Below, in pieces: positions 43,400-52,488 of a stretch of DNA of 64,000 bases. The position numbers and the translations under genes are program-made. The DNA is from Pseudomonas gingeri (GTDB lineage Bacteria; Pseudomonadota; Gammaproteobacteria; Pseudomonadales; Pseudomonadaceae). The notes under the pieces are model-generated. The model was not told where the DNA came from. It searched no databases and was given only the letters and a program-made list of their open reading frames with translations. The first letter of the stretch is position 1; every line of letters starts with the position of its first letter. The stretch is taken from the NCBI RefSeq assembly GCF_013385425.1, contig NZ_JACAQA010000016.1, forward strand, positions 1 to 64,000, in the 5' to 3' direction.

Positions 43400-43428
43400 C
43401 AGGCCCCGACACACTGCGTCGGGGCCTG
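43400..43428 (-). terminator. Terminator of the BON gene (possibly bidirectional)
   Basis: CAGGCCCCGAC and GTCGGGGCCTG form an 11-bp stem with a seven-base loop. On the minus strand TTTTATTATG follows, about 108 bases past the BON stop codon. It sits between convergent genes and may also stop the DUF2845 transcript. Confidence 0.85.
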
Positions 43429-43535
43429 TAGCTGGTCACTCCCTGTGACCCATCGCCTGAACATCAAGACTCGGCAAGCGTACTGCAACACCACTTGCTT
43501 CACCCTAAAGCGGGTTCAAGCGAGATCCTTGTGCG

Positions 43536-43889
43536 TTACTCGGTTTTCAAGCCAGCGGCCGAAACGTCTTTGACCCCTTTGATTTTCTTGGTGATGCTCA
43601 CCGCGGTGTCTTTCTGTGCGGAGGTCACTGGGGTCATGGACGACAGGGAAACCACACCTTTGTTGGTTTCAACCTTGATGTCGGTACCCGGGATGCCTTT
43701 TTCGGTGACCAGGTCAGCTTTGACCTTGGTGGTGATCCAGGTGTCGGAAGTCTCTTCCTTGGCCTTGGTAACTTCACCAGCCGCGACAACCATTGGAGCC
43801 TGAGAAGTCGGTTGAGCGGCAAATGCGGCATTGGCCAAGGTCAGGGTCAGAGCGGTGGCAGTGGCGGCAGCGATAGCGAACTTCTTCAT
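43536..43889 (-). CDS. BON domain periplasmic protein
   Basis: 117 residues with a Sec signal (MKKFAIAAATATALTLTLANAAFA). One BON domain (about residues 50-117) has DTWITTKVKADLVTEKGIPG, then VKVETNKGVVSLSS and the closing KKIKGVKDVSA. BON proteins bind phospholipids or anchor to the envelope and are often stress-induced (E. coli OsmY has two domains). ACAGGAG precedes the start. A sigma-54-type promoter lies upstream, an unusual feature for this family. Confidence 0.9.
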   Translation of the reverse strand: MKKFAIAAATATALTLTLANAAFAAQPTSQAPMVVAAGEVTKAKEETSDTWITTKVKADLVTEKGIPGTDIKVETNKGVVSLSSMTPVTSAQKDTAVSITKKIKGVKDVSAAGLKTE

Positions 43890-43955
43890 ACAAATAACTC
43901 CTGTTCTTCTGGAAAAGTCTGCGCCTGGATCCTGGCGGCAGGGTTATCTGTTAGG

Positions 43956-43973
43956 TTGCAGGCGCTGTGCCAA
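43956..43973 (-). promoter_or_regulatory. Predicted sigma-54 promoter of the BON gene
   Basis: On the minus strand TTGGCAC-AGCGCC-TGCA has GG at 43971-43970 and GC at 43959-43958, ten bases apart, close to the -24/-12 consensus. Transcription would start near 43946, giving a ~57-base leader. The upstream side is an A/T-rich stretch (43977-44036), as expected for IHF or an enhancer approach. I cannot identify the activator. Confidence 0.6.
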
Positions 43974-44131
43974 CCCACGAAAACAAAATAAAACCATAAA
44001 AATCAATAAGTTAAAATAAACTATAAAAATCGGAATCGTGCAGATTGCATGACCGGCCGCCAAACTGCATGCAAGTTGCGGGTTTGCTCGGCGAGCCCCC
44101 CACTGAAATATCGGGCTTTTCCAGCGCCCAT

Positions 44132-44159
44132 AAAAAAGCACCCCGAAGGGTGCCTTTTT
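44132..44159 (-). terminator. Rho-independent terminator of pnp
   Basis: GGCACC-CTTC-GGGGTGC-type stem (AGCACCC/GGGTGCC) preceded on the minus strand by AAAAAGG and followed by TTTTTTA. It lies 22 bases past the pnp stop. Confidence 0.88.
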
Positions 44160-44180
44160 CAGCGAGAAGTCAAAGCGCGA

Positions 44181-46286
44181 TTAAACGCCCGACGCCTTGG
44201 CTGCTGCAACGTCCTTGATGGACAGCTTGATACGGCCGCGGTTGTCCACGTCCAGTACCAGCACTTCCACTTCCTGGCCTTCTTTCAGGATATCGGTCAC
44301 TTTCTCTACGCGAGCGTCGCTCAGCATCGAGATGTGAACCAGACCGTCCTTGCCTGGCAGGATGTTGACGAATGCGCCGAAGTCGACGATGCGCTCAACC
44401 TTGCCGACGTAGATCTTGCCGATTTCAGCTTCCGCGGTGATGCCCAGGACGCGCTGACGAGCCGCTTCAGCCGCTTCCTTGGTTTCGCCGAAGATCTTGA
44501 TCGAACCGTCGTCTTCGATGTCGATCGAAGCCTTGGTCTCTTCACAGATCGCACGAATGGTCGCGCCGCCTTTACCGATGACATCACGGATTTTGTCGGT
44601 GTCGATTTTCATCGCGATCATGGTCGGAGCATTTTCCGACAGCTCGGTGCGGGACTGACCAATGATCTGGTTCATCTGGCCGAGGATGTTCAGGCGCGCT
44701 TCCAGGGCTTGGCCCAGGGCGATCTCCATGATCTCTTCGGTGATGCCCTTGATCTTGATGTCCATCTGCAGCGCGGTGACGCCTTTGGCGGTACCGGCTA
44801 CCTTGAAGTCCATGTCGCCGAGGTGGTCTTCGTCACCCAGGATGTCGGTCAGGATGGCGAACTTCTCGCCTTCTTTGACCAGGCCCATGGCGATACCGGC
44901 AACCGGCGCCTTCATCGGCACACCGGCATCCATCAGGGCCAGGGAAGCGCCACAGACCGAAGCCATGGAGCTCGAACCGTTGGACTCGGTGATTTCCGAA
45001 ACCACGCGGATGGTGTACGGGAACTCAGAAGCATCCGGCAGCATGGCCTGGACCGAACGACGGGCCAGACGACCGTGACCGATTTCACGACGACCCGCAC
45101 CGCCCATGCGACCACACTCACCGACCGAGAACGGCGGGAAGTTGTAGTGCAGCATGAAGGGGTCTTTTTTCTCGCCTTCCAGGGTGTCCAGCAGCTGTGC
45201 ATCACGGGCAGTACCCAATGTTGCAACAACCAGCGCCTGGGTTTCACCACGGGTGAACAGGGCCGAACCGTGGGTCTTGGGCAGAACACCGACTTCGATG
45301 TTCAGCGGACGTACGGTCTTGGTGTCGCGGCCGTCGATACGTGGCTTGCCGTTGACGATGTTTTCGCGAACGGTGCGGTATTCGATTTCGCCGAAAGCGG
45401 CTTTCACTTCGCTGGAGGAAGGCTGGCCTTCTTCACCGGACAGTTTGGCAACCACCTGGTCTTTCAGCTCGCCCAGACGCGCGTAACGGTCGGCCTTGAC
45501 GGTGATGGTGTAGGCCTGGGAGATCGCGTCGCCGAACTCGGCACGGATCGCGCCCAGCAGGGCAGTGGCTTCTGGAGCGGCAGCCCAGGTCCAGGTTGGT
45601 TTGGCAGCTTCGGCGGCCAGTTCCTTGACAGCCTGGATAACCACTTGGAATTCGTCATGGGCGAACAGCACGGCGCCCAGCATCTGGTCTTCGGTCAGCT
45701 CTTTGGCTTCCGATTCAACCATCAGTACCGCTTCCGAGGTACCGGCAACGACCATGTCCAGGCTCGAAGCTTTCTGCTGCTCGTAAGTCGGGTTCAGCAG
45801 GTAGCCGGTGCTTTCATGGAAAGCCACGCGCGCGGCGCCGATCGGGCCATCGAAAGGAATACCGGAGATGGCCAGGGCTGCCGAGGTACCGATCATCGCA
45901 GCGATGTCCGGATCGGTCTTCTTGCTGGTGGAAACGACGGTGCAGACAACCTGCACTTCGTTCATGAAACCTTCAGGGAACAGCGGGCGGATCGGACGGT
46001 CGATCAGGCGCGAAGTCAGGGTTTCTTTTTCGGAAGGACGGCCTTCACGCTTGAAGAAGCCACCAGGGATCTTGCCGGCGGCGTAGGTTTTTTCCTGGTA
46101 GTGCACGGACAGCGGGAAGAAGCCTTTGCTTGGATCCGCTTGCTTGGCACCGACAACGGTCACCAATACGCTGACGTCGTCGTCAACGGTGACCAATACT
46201 GCGCCGGAAGCCTGACGGGCGATACGGCCTGTCTCGAGGGTGACGGTCGACTGACCGAACTGGAATTTTTTGATGACCGGGTTCAC
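44181..46286 (-). CDS. pnp: Polynucleotide phosphorylase
   Basis: 3'-to-5' phosphorolytic exoribonuclease of the degradosome. 701 residues beginning at a GTG (MNPVIKKFQFG) with AAGGTAGG upstream. Two RNase-PH domains (about 1-230 and 310-540), a KH domain (ISTMI... MIAMKIDTDKIRDVIGKGG, about 545-610), and a C-terminal S1 domain (about 620-690, VGKVERIVDFGAFVNILPG). It lies downstream of rpsO with a 211-base gap, the usual site of RNase III autoregulation in enterobacteria. Confidence 0.98.
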   Translation of the reverse strand: MNPVIKKFQFGQSTVTLETGRIARQASGAVLVTVDDDVSVLVTVVGAKQADPSKGFFPLSVHYQEKTYAAGKIPGGFFKREGRPSEKETLTSRLIDRPIRPLFPEGFMNEVQVVCTVVSTSKKTDPDIAAMIGTSAALAISGIPFDGPIGAARVAFHESTGYLLNPTYEQQKASSLDMVVAGTSEAVLMVESEAKELTEDQMLGAVLFAHDEFQVVIQAVKELAAEAAKPTWTWAAAPEATALLGAIRAEFGDAISQAYTITVKADRYARLGELKDQVVAKLSGEEGQPSSSEVKAAFGEIEYRTVRENIVNGKPRIDGRDTKTVRPLNIEVGVLPKTHGSALFTRGETQALVVATLGTARDAQLLDTLEGEKKDPFMLHYNFPPFSVGECGRMGGAGRREIGHGRLARRSVQAMLPDASEFPYTIRVVSEITESNGSSSMASVCGASLALMDAGVPMKAPVAGIAMGLVKEGEKFAILTDILGDEDHLGDMDFKVAGTAKGVTALQMDIKIKGITEEIMEIALGQALEARLNILGQMNQIIGQSRTELSENAPTMIAMKIDTDKIRDVIGKGGATIRAICEETKASIDIEDDGSIKIFGETKEAAEAARQRVLGITAEAEIGKIYVGKVERIVDFGAFVNILPGKDGLVHISMLSDARVEKVTDILKEGQEVEVLVLDVDNRGRIKLSIKDVAAAKASGV

Positions 46287-46497
46287 GGTGTCCTACCTTC
46301 TTTTGTGGCTCTTGGGGAACTTGTCTTCTTGCGAAATTCTTGGGCAACGCCGGGAATCGGCCCGACTGTCATTGTCCGGGTGCTGTCTTCGGGTAAAGCA
46401 GGTGCTCAGATAAAACTTGAGGCTGGAAGCTTGCCATGCGCCGGCGGGAAACCCGCTGACGCACAGCAAACAACCAACCTCATAGCGCAATCGCTGA
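46287..46497 (-). other. rpsO-pnp intergenic leader
   Basis: 211 bases without a gene. No strong terminator is visible. In E. coli the same interval carries the RNase III stem that controls pnp; here I see only short GC-rich inverted pieces, for example GCGGGTTTCCCGC near 46440-46460, so the mechanism cannot be confirmed by eye. Confidence 0.4.
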
Positions 46498-46767
46498 TTA
46501 GCGACGCAGACCCAGGCGACCGATCAGAGCGCTGTAACGGCTCACGTCCTTGCCTTTCAGGTAGTCCAGCAGCTTACGACGCTGGTTAACCATGCGGATC
46601 AGACCACGACGGGAGTGGTGGTCTTTACCGTTGGCCTTGAAGTGACCTTGCAGTTTGTTGATGTTGGCGGTCAGCAGTGCAACTTGCACTTCTGGCGAAC
46701 CAGTATCACCAACGGCTTGCTGGTAGTCGGTAACGATTTGAGCTTTTTCTTCAACGCTGAGAGCCAT
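46498..46767 (-). CDS. rpsO: 30S ribosomal protein S15
   Basis: 89 residues, the usual S15 length. Conserved RNA-contact segments are DTGSPEVQVALLTANIN (about 20-37) and HHSRRGLIRMVNQRRKLLDYL (about 46-67). It binds the 16S three-way junction. AAGGATTGCC precedes the ATG. In other gamma-proteobacteria S15 represses its own translation through structure in the 5' leader; a strong hairpin is found immediately upstream here. Confidence 0.99.
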   Translation of the reverse strand: MALSVEEKAQIVTDYQQAVGDTGSPEVQVALLTANINKLQGHFKANGKDHHSRRGLIRMVNQRRKLLDYLKGKDVSRYSALIGRLGLRR

Positions 46768-46786
46768 GAGGCAATCCTTTTATCAA

Positions 46787-46811
46787 GAAACTGTTTCAAA
46801 AAAACAGTTTC
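46787..46811 (-). promoter_or_regulatory. Hairpin in the rpsO 5' leader
   Basis: GAAACTGTTT and AAACAGTTTC are exact 10-bp complements around a five-base loop, ending about 20 bases before the rpsO ATG and next to the ribosome site. Position fits an S15-binding autoregulatory element (inference). Confidence 0.5.
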
Positions 46812-46879
46812 AACAGGCCAGGGACAAATCCCTGTATCTATAAATGAGTAGTGACCGTGCCTGTTGACAGCCACCCTCT

Positions 46880-46903
46880 CCAGCCTGCTTTGACACAGGC
46901 TGG
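46880..46903 (-). other. Hairpin between truB and rpsO
   Basis: CCAGCCTG and CAGGCTGG form an eight-base stem just after the truB stop. No U-tract follows, so it may be an attenuating or processing hairpin rather than a terminator. Confidence 0.45.
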
Positions 46904-46910
46904 TTTCCGG

Positions 46911-47828
46911 TCATTCTGACCGAATCAGCCGACGCGGCGCGATGCGCCCGTCTTCGCTCACTTCACCGATACCGATAAAGCGACCGTTATGATCCTGTAC
47001 CCGCACCATGCCGAACTTCGGCGCGTCCGGGGCACGTACCGGTTGGCCGTTGAGCCAATAGAACGCACTGTGCTCGGAAAAGTGCAGCAGCGGCCAGTCT
47101 AGCAGACCGCTGTCCGAAGGCATGAGGAAGCGATCAACCGCCTCGTTGCCGCCTTCGGCATGCACCGCCTCGAGCTCTTCCAGCGTGACGGTCTGGGCCA
47201 GGGTGAAAGGGCCGGCCTGGGTCCGTCGCAATTCTGCCACGTACGCGCCACAACCGAGCTTCTCACCGATATCCTCCACCAGGGTACGAATATAGGTGCC
47301 CTTGCTGCAGTCCACCGCCAGCCGCGCAGTATCGCCTTCGCAGGCGAGCAATTCCAAGCGCGCAATAGTAACAGAACGCGGTTCGCGCTCCACTACTTCA
47401 CCGGCACGGGCGAGCTTGTACAACGGCTGTCCGTCACGTTTCAGCGCCGAGTACATCGGCGGTATCTGACTGATTTGACCGCGAAATTCCGGCAACACCG
47501 CTTCGATATCGGCACGACCAACGGTCACCGGGCGCGTCTGCAAAACCTCGCCTTCGGCGTCCGCGGTGGTGGTGGTCTTGCCCAGTTGCGCGAGGGTTTC
47601 GTAACCCTTGTCGGAATCGAGCAGGTACTGCGAGAACTTGGTGGCTTCGCCGAAGCACAACGGCAGCACGCCGGTGGCCAACGGATCGAGGCTGCCGGTA
47701 TGGCCGGCCTTCTCGGCGTTGAGCAACCAGCGGACCTTCTGCAAGGCAGCGTTGGAAGTGAACCCCAACGGCTTGTCCAGCAGAATGATGCCGCTGACAT
47801 TACGACGGATACGCTTGACCTGAGCCAC
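46911..47828 (-). CDS. truB: tRNA pseudouridine(55) synthase
   Basis: Isomerises U55 in the T-loop of tRNAs. 305 residues. Catalytic Asp in GHTGSLDPLATGVLPLCFG (about 41-59), RNA-binding KLxRAGEVVERE motif, and the VDCSKGTYIRTLVEDIG segment (about 167-183); the C-terminal PUA-like extension is short but present. It follows rbfA with a gap of three bases, in the conserved rimP-nusA-infB-rbfA-truB-rpsO-pnp order. Confidence 0.98.
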   Translation of the reverse strand: MAQVKRIRRNVSGIILLDKPLGFTSNAALQKVRWLLNAEKAGHTGSLDPLATGVLPLCFGEATKFSQYLLDSDKGYETLAQLGKTTTTADAEGEVLQTRPVTVGRADIEAVLPEFRGQISQIPPMYSALKRDGQPLYKLARAGEVVEREPRSVTIARLELLACEGDTARLAVDCSKGTYIRTLVEDIGEKLGCGAYVAELRRTQAGPFTLAQTVTLEELEAVHAEGGNEAVDRFLMPSDSGLLDWPLLHFSEHSAFYWLNGQPVRAPDAPKFGMVRVQDHNGRFIGIGEVSEDGRIAPRRLIRSE

Positions 47829-47831
47829 CGA

Positions 47832-48248
47832 TTACTCCCGACCGTCTTCTGGAAGGGTGTCTTCTGGAGCCGCGCCGTCGACATGTTGATTGTCTTCGGC
47901 CACGGCGCGCTCGATCAGCGCCGACAGGTGGGCACCACGCACGACGCTTTCGTCGTAGTGGAAGTGCAACTGCGGCACGCTGCGCAGCTTCATCTCGCGA
48001 GCCAGTTGCATGCGCAGGAAGCCCGCCGCCGCGTTGAGCACCTTGATGCTCTGGGCGATGTCTTCCGGGTTGTCCTGGCCCATCACGGTGATGAAGATCT
48101 TCGCGTGGCCGACGTCACGGCTGACGTCGACGGCGGTAATGGTGACCAGGCCGACGCGCGGGTCTTTGACTTCACGACGGATCAGTTGCGCGAGCTCACG
48201 CTGCATCTGGTCGCCGATACGTTGGGTACGGCTGTATTCTTTTGCCAT
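47832..48248 (-). CDS. rbfA: 30S ribosome-binding factor A
   Basis: KH-fold cold-shock factor for 16S 5'-end maturation. 138 residues. The N-terminal SRTQRIGDQMQRELAQLIRREVKDPR block is diagnostic, followed by the beta-strand AKIFITVMG and LRMQLAREMKLRSVPQLHFHYDES. The C-terminus beyond about residue 115 is acidic and disordered. It follows infB, with a strong GC hairpin in the gap. Confidence 0.97.
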   Translation of the reverse strand: MAKEYSRTQRIGDQMQRELAQLIRREVKDPRVGLVTITAVDVSRDVGHAKIFITVMGQDNPEDIAQSIKVLNAAAGFLRMQLAREMKLRSVPQLHFHYDESVVRGAHLSALIERAVAEDNQHVDGAAPEDTLPEDGRE

Positions 48249-48301
48249 GTCTTGTTACCTGTAGCTGCCCTGCGGTGAAACCCGCGGGTCTGAAAGCGGC
48301 A

Positions 48302-48335
48302 AACGCCCGGCCTGGCAGAAGCCGGACCGGGCGTT
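48302..48335 (-). other. Strong hairpin between infB and rbfA
   Basis: AACGCCCGG and CCGGGCGTT form a nine-pair stem, with a further GGC/GCC helix inside the loop. No U-tract follows. It sits midway in the 158-base infB-rbfA gap, where processing or partial termination would alter the stoichiometry of the two products. Confidence 0.5.
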
Positions 48336-48406
48336 GCGTTTAGAGTCCTGACACCGTGCCGCGCATTTCAATGCGACGGCTCGGCGTGGCCCTTGAAGTG
48401 CGCGAG

Positions 48407-50932
48407 TCAGAGGCTGCGAGCAACCTGGACCTTCTCGTAGACTTCGATCTTGTCACCGACCTTGACGTCGTTGTAGCTCTTCACGCCGATACCGCATTCC
48501 ATGCCGGCACGCACTTCGGAAGCGTCATCCTTGAAGCGGCGCAGGGATTCCAGCTCGCCTTCGAAGATAACGATGTCTTCACGCAGTACACGGATTGGAC
48601 GGTTACGGTGAACAACACCCTCGATCACCATGCAACCGGCGATCGCGCCAAACTTCGGCGAGCGGAACACGTCACGCACTTCAGCGGTACCCAGGATGTT
48701 CTCGCGAACATCGCTGCCCAGCATACCGGTGAGGGCTTTCTTGACGTCTTCGATGATGTCGTAGATCACGTTGTAGTAACGCATATCCAGACCTTCCTGC
48801 TCGACGATCTTCCGTGCGCCAGCATCGGCACGCACGTTGAAGCCGAACAGTACAGCGTTGGAGGCCAGTGCCAGGTTGGCGTCGGACTCGGTGATACCGC
48901 CGACACCGCCACCGACAACACGCACTTGCACTTCGTCGTTACCCAGGCCGTTCAAGGCGCCGTTCAACGCTTCCAGCGAACCACGGACGTCGGATTTGAG
49001 GACGATGTTAAGCGTCTTCTTCTCTTCCTGGCCCATGTTCTCGAAGATGTTCTCAAGCTTGCCGGCGTGTGCACGGGCCAGTTTGACTTCGCGGAACTTG
49101 CCTTGACGGAACAGAGCCACTTCACGGGCTTTCTTCTCGTCGGCAACCACGCTCATCTCGTCGCCAGCGTCCGGGGTACCGTCCAGGCCGAGGATCTCGA
49201 CCGGGATGGAAGGACCGGCTTCCTTGATCGGCTTGCCGTTCTCGTCGAGCATGGCCCGTACACGGCCATAGTTCGAACCGACCAGGACCATGTCGCCTTG
49301 GCGCAGGGTACCGTCTTGAACCAGAACGGTAGCCACCGGGCCACGACCTTTGTCGAGACGCGATTCCACCACGACGCCGCGGCCAGGAGCCGACGGAGTC
49401 GCTTTCAGTTCCAGAACTTCGGCTTGCAGCAGGACCGCTTCGAGCAACTCGTCCACGCCGGTACCGACTTTCGCCGAAACCGATACGAACGGGGTGTCGC
49501 CGCCCCACTCTTCCGAGGTCACGCCATGAACCGACAGTTCGCTACGGATGCGATCGAGATCGGCGCCCGGCTTGTCGATCTTGTTCACGGCAACCACCAG
49601 TGGAACACCGGCAGCCTTGGCGTGCTGGACGGCTTCAATGGTCTGCGGCATTACGCCGTCGTCCGCTGCAACCACCAGGATCACGATGTCAGTGGCCTTG
49701 GCACCACGGGCACGCATCGCGGTAAACGCGGCGTGGCCCGGGGTGTCGAGGAAGGTGACCATGCCGCGATCGGTTTCAACGTGGTACGCACCGATGTGCT
49801 GGGTGATACCACCGGCTTCGCCGGCCGCTACCTTGGCACGACGGATGTAGTCGAGCAGCGAGGTCTTACCGTGGTCAACGTGGCCCATGACGGTCACGAC
49901 CGGTGCACGGGAGAACGCTTCACCTTCGAACTTCAGGGACTCGGCCAGGGAATCTTCCAGGGCGGTGTCGCTGACCAGGGTCACTTTGTGGCCCAGTTCT
50001 TCAGCAACCAGCTGGGCAGTTTCCTGGTCCAGTACCTGGTTGATGGTGGCCGGGGTACCCAGCTTGAACATGAACTTGATGATTTCAGCAGCCTTGACCG
50101 ACATCTGCTGGGCGAGATCGCCAACAGTGATGGTCTCGCCGATCTTCACTTCACGCACGATAGGGCCGGTTGGGCTCTGGAAACCGTGGGCGTTGCGTTT
50201 CTTCAGCTTGGCCTTGCCGCGACCGCCACGACGGAAACCGTCGCTTTCTTCGTCGGTAGTGCGCGGAGCCACGCGTGGCGCCGGCGCCTTTTCCTTGACC
50301 GAAGCACGGTGCGGGGCGTTCTTGCGTTCGCCATCGCCACTGCCGCTACGACGATTGCTATCGTCGGCACGTGGCTTGTCCGGGCGACGCGGTTCTTCGC
50401 GCTTGCGCTCGACGGCTGGTGCAGGAGCGGCCGCCGCGACTTCACGGACAGGCTCGGCAGCGACAACAGGTGCCTGGGCAACGGCTTCGACCACCGCAGC
50501 GTTACCCGGAGCAGCAGCAGGCTGGCGGCGCGCTTCTTCTTCGGCGCGACGCTTGGCTTCTTCTTCAGCCTTTTGACGAGCCGCATTCTCTACGGCACGA
50601 CGTTCTTCCAGCTCGCGCTTGCGCTCGGCTTCGATTTCTTCCGGGCTGCGTTGTACGAAGACTTTCTTCTTGCGTACTTCAACGCTGATGCTTTTGCTAC
50701 CGGCAACACGCAGGGTGCTGGTGGTCTTGCGCTGCAAGGTAATCTTGCGCGGCTCTTCCACTTTAGCCTTGTGGCTGCTTTTCAGGTGAGTCAGCAGCGA
50801 TTGCTTCTCACTGTCGGTCACATGTTCCTCGGCGGCGGTGTGTGGCAGACCTGCCTCACGCATCTGCTGCAACAGGCGCTCTACCGGTGTTTTGACCTCA
50901 TCGGCCAGTTGTTTCACCGTGACTTGCGTCAT
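48407..50932 (-). CDS. infB: Translation initiation factor IF-2
   Basis: GTPase that brings fMet-tRNA to the 30S P site. 841 residues. Two IF2-N-type domains flank a Lys/Glu/Arg-rich coiled linker (about 95-260; EEIEAERKRELEERR... ). The G domain begins near 340 with VTVMGHVDHGKTS, DTPGHAAFTAMRARG and NKIDKP; domains II-IV follow, with the C2 fMet-tRNA-binding region at the end. In-frame internal GTG starts for shorter isoforms exist in E. coli but I cannot assign one here. Confidence 0.98.
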   Translation of the reverse strand: MTQVTVKQLADEVKTPVERLLQQMREAGLPHTAAEEHVTDSEKQSLLTHLKSSHKAKVEEPRKITLQRKTTSTLRVAGSKSISVEVRKKKVFVQRSPEEIEAERKRELEERRAVENAARQKAEEEAKRRAEEEARRQPAAAPGNAAVVEAVAQAPVVAAEPVREVAAAAPAPAVERKREEPRRPDKPRADDSNRRSGSGDGERKNAPHRASVKEKAPAPRVAPRTTDEESDGFRRGGRGKAKLKKRNAHGFQSPTGPIVREVKIGETITVGDLAQQMSVKAAEIIKFMFKLGTPATINQVLDQETAQLVAEELGHKVTLVSDTALEDSLAESLKFEGEAFSRAPVVTVMGHVDHGKTSLLDYIRRAKVAAGEAGGITQHIGAYHVETDRGMVTFLDTPGHAAFTAMRARGAKATDIVILVVAADDGVMPQTIEAVQHAKAAGVPLVVAVNKIDKPGADLDRIRSELSVHGVTSEEWGGDTPFVSVSAKVGTGVDELLEAVLLQAEVLELKATPSAPGRGVVVESRLDKGRGPVATVLVQDGTLRQGDMVLVGSNYGRVRAMLDENGKPIKEAGPSIPVEILGLDGTPDAGDEMSVVADEKKAREVALFRQGKFREVKLARAHAGKLENIFENMGQEEKKTLNIVLKSDVRGSLEALNGALNGLGNDEVQVRVVGGGVGGITESDANLALASNAVLFGFNVRADAGARKIVEQEGLDMRYYNVIYDIIEDVKKALTGMLGSDVRENILGTAEVRDVFRSPKFGAIAGCMVIEGVVHRNRPIRVLREDIVIFEGELESLRRFKDDASEVRAGMECGIGVKSYNDVKVGDKIEVYEKVQVARSL

Positions 50933-50959
50933 GCACTTCTCTCCTCAGGCCGCGCCTAA

Positions 50960-52441
50960 TTACTCGAACCAATGGGCTCGGGCGGCCATGATCAACTTGC
51001 CGGCACGATCATCGTCAATGCCGTCGATGTCGAGCAGGTCGTCAATAGACTGCTCGGCCAGGTCTTCGCGGGTAATTACGCCGCGCACCGCCAGTTCCAT
51101 CGCCAAATCCTTGTCCATACCCTCAAGCGAGAGCAGGTCTTCGGCCGGATGGGCGTCTGCCAGCTTTTCCTCAGTAGCGATGGCTTTAGTCAACAAACGA
51201 TCCTTGGCCCGAGCGCGAAGCTCGTTGACGGTGTCTTCGTCAAAGCCATCGATGTTGAGCATTTCTTCCAACGGTACGTAGGCAATCTCTTCCAGGCTGG
51301 TAAAGCCTTCATCAACCAGTACCTGCGCCAGATCTTCGTCGACTTCCAGCTCGTCGATGAAGTTGCGCAGAATGTCACCGGTCTCTGCTTGCTGCTTAGC
51401 CTGGATGTCCGATTCGGTCATCACATTCAGGGTCCAGCCGGTCAACTGGCTGGCCAGACGCACGTTCTGACCACCGCGACCGATGGCCTGAGCGAGATTG
51501 TCTGCGCCGACGGCGATGTCCATCGCGTGGGCATCCTCGTCAACGATAATTGCCGCGACTTCCGCCGGCGACATGGCGTTGATCACGAACTGCGCCGGGT
51601 TGTCATCCCACAGGACGATGTCCACGCGCTCGCCGCCCAACTCGCCGGAGACGGCCTGGACGCGCGAACCGCGCATACCAATGCACGCGCCTTGCGGGTC
51701 GATGCGTTTGTCCTTGGAGCGGACCGCGATCTTGGCGCGCGAACCCGGGTCACGGGACGCGGCCATCACTTCGATCAGGCCTTCGGCGATTTCCGGCACT
51801 TCGATACGGAACAGCTCGATCAGCATTTCCGGCGCGGTACGCGACAGGATCAACTGAGGGCCGCGGTTCTCGGTGCGGATTTCCTTGAGCAGGGCGCGCA
51901 CGCGCACGCCGACGCGGAAAGTCTCGCGGGAAATGATGTCTTCGCGGGCCAGCAGCGCTTCGGCGTTGTTACCCAGGTCAACGATGACGTTGTCACGGGT
52001 GACTTTCTTCACGGTGCCGGAGATGATTTCCCCCAGGCGCTCGCGATAGGCGTCGACGACCTGTGCACGCTCGGCTTCGCGAACCTTCTGCACAATGACT
52101 TGCTTGGCGGTCTGAGCGGCGATGCGACCGAATTCGATGGACTCGATCTTGTCTTCGACGACGTCGCCAACCTTGGCGCCTGGGTGGGTTTCTGCGACTT
52201 TGCTCGGCCAGGTCTCGATCGCCGGATCATCAAGATCGGCTTCCTCGACGACTGTCCAGCGACGGAAAGTCTCATAGGCACCGGTGTGGCGGTTGATTTC
52301 CACACGCAGGTCAACTTCGTCTTCAAAGCGCTTCTTGGTAGCGGTCGCCAGAGCAATCTCCAGCGCCTCAAAAATCACGCTTGCCGGTACACCCTTTTCG
52401 TTGGATACCGACTCAACAACCAGCAATACTTCTTTGCTCAT
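50960..52441 (-). CDS. nusA: Transcription termination/antitermination protein NusA
   Basis: 493 residues from the ATG at 52441 (MSKEVLLVVESVS), a length equal to that of P. aeruginosa NusA; a frame from 52462 adds seven unlikely residues. N-terminal RNAP-binding domain (1-130), S1 domain (about 132-200), KH1/KH2 (about 225-345; PQGACIGMRGSRV), then two C-terminal acidic repeats (about 360-493) that bind alpha-CTD and NusG-type partners. It lies 27 bases before infB and 47 after rimP in the same transcript. Confidence 0.98.
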   Translation of the reverse strand: MSKEVLLVVESVSNEKGVPASVIFEALEIALATATKKRFEDEVDLRVEINRHTGAYETFRRWTVVEEADLDDPAIETWPSKVAETHPGAKVGDVVEDKIESIEFGRIAAQTAKQVIVQKVREAERAQVVDAYRERLGEIISGTVKKVTRDNVIVDLGNNAEALLAREDIISRETFRVGVRVRALLKEIRTENRGPQLILSRTAPEMLIELFRIEVPEIAEGLIEVMAASRDPGSRAKIAVRSKDKRIDPQGACIGMRGSRVQAVSGELGGERVDIVLWDDNPAQFVINAMSPAEVAAIIVDEDAHAMDIAVGADNLAQAIGRGGQNVRLASQLTGWTLNVMTESDIQAKQQAETGDILRNFIDELEVDEDLAQVLVDEGFTSLEEIAYVPLEEMLNIDGFDEDTVNELRARAKDRLLTKAIATEEKLADAHPAEDLLSLEGMDKDLAMELAVRGVITREDLAEQSIDDLLDIDGIDDDRAGKLIMAARAHWFE

Positions 52442-52488
52442 CGTACGCCTCGCCTTTCGCAAGCCATTGGATCCGCGGGATCCGCGTC

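Noticed and set aside
44049..46589. 846-codon open frame opposite pnp
   Set aside because: Shadow; PNPase domains are on the other strand.
46880..46903. Calling the truB-rpsO hairpin a terminator
   Set aside because: There is no U-tract on the transcribed strand; kept only as an RNA structure.
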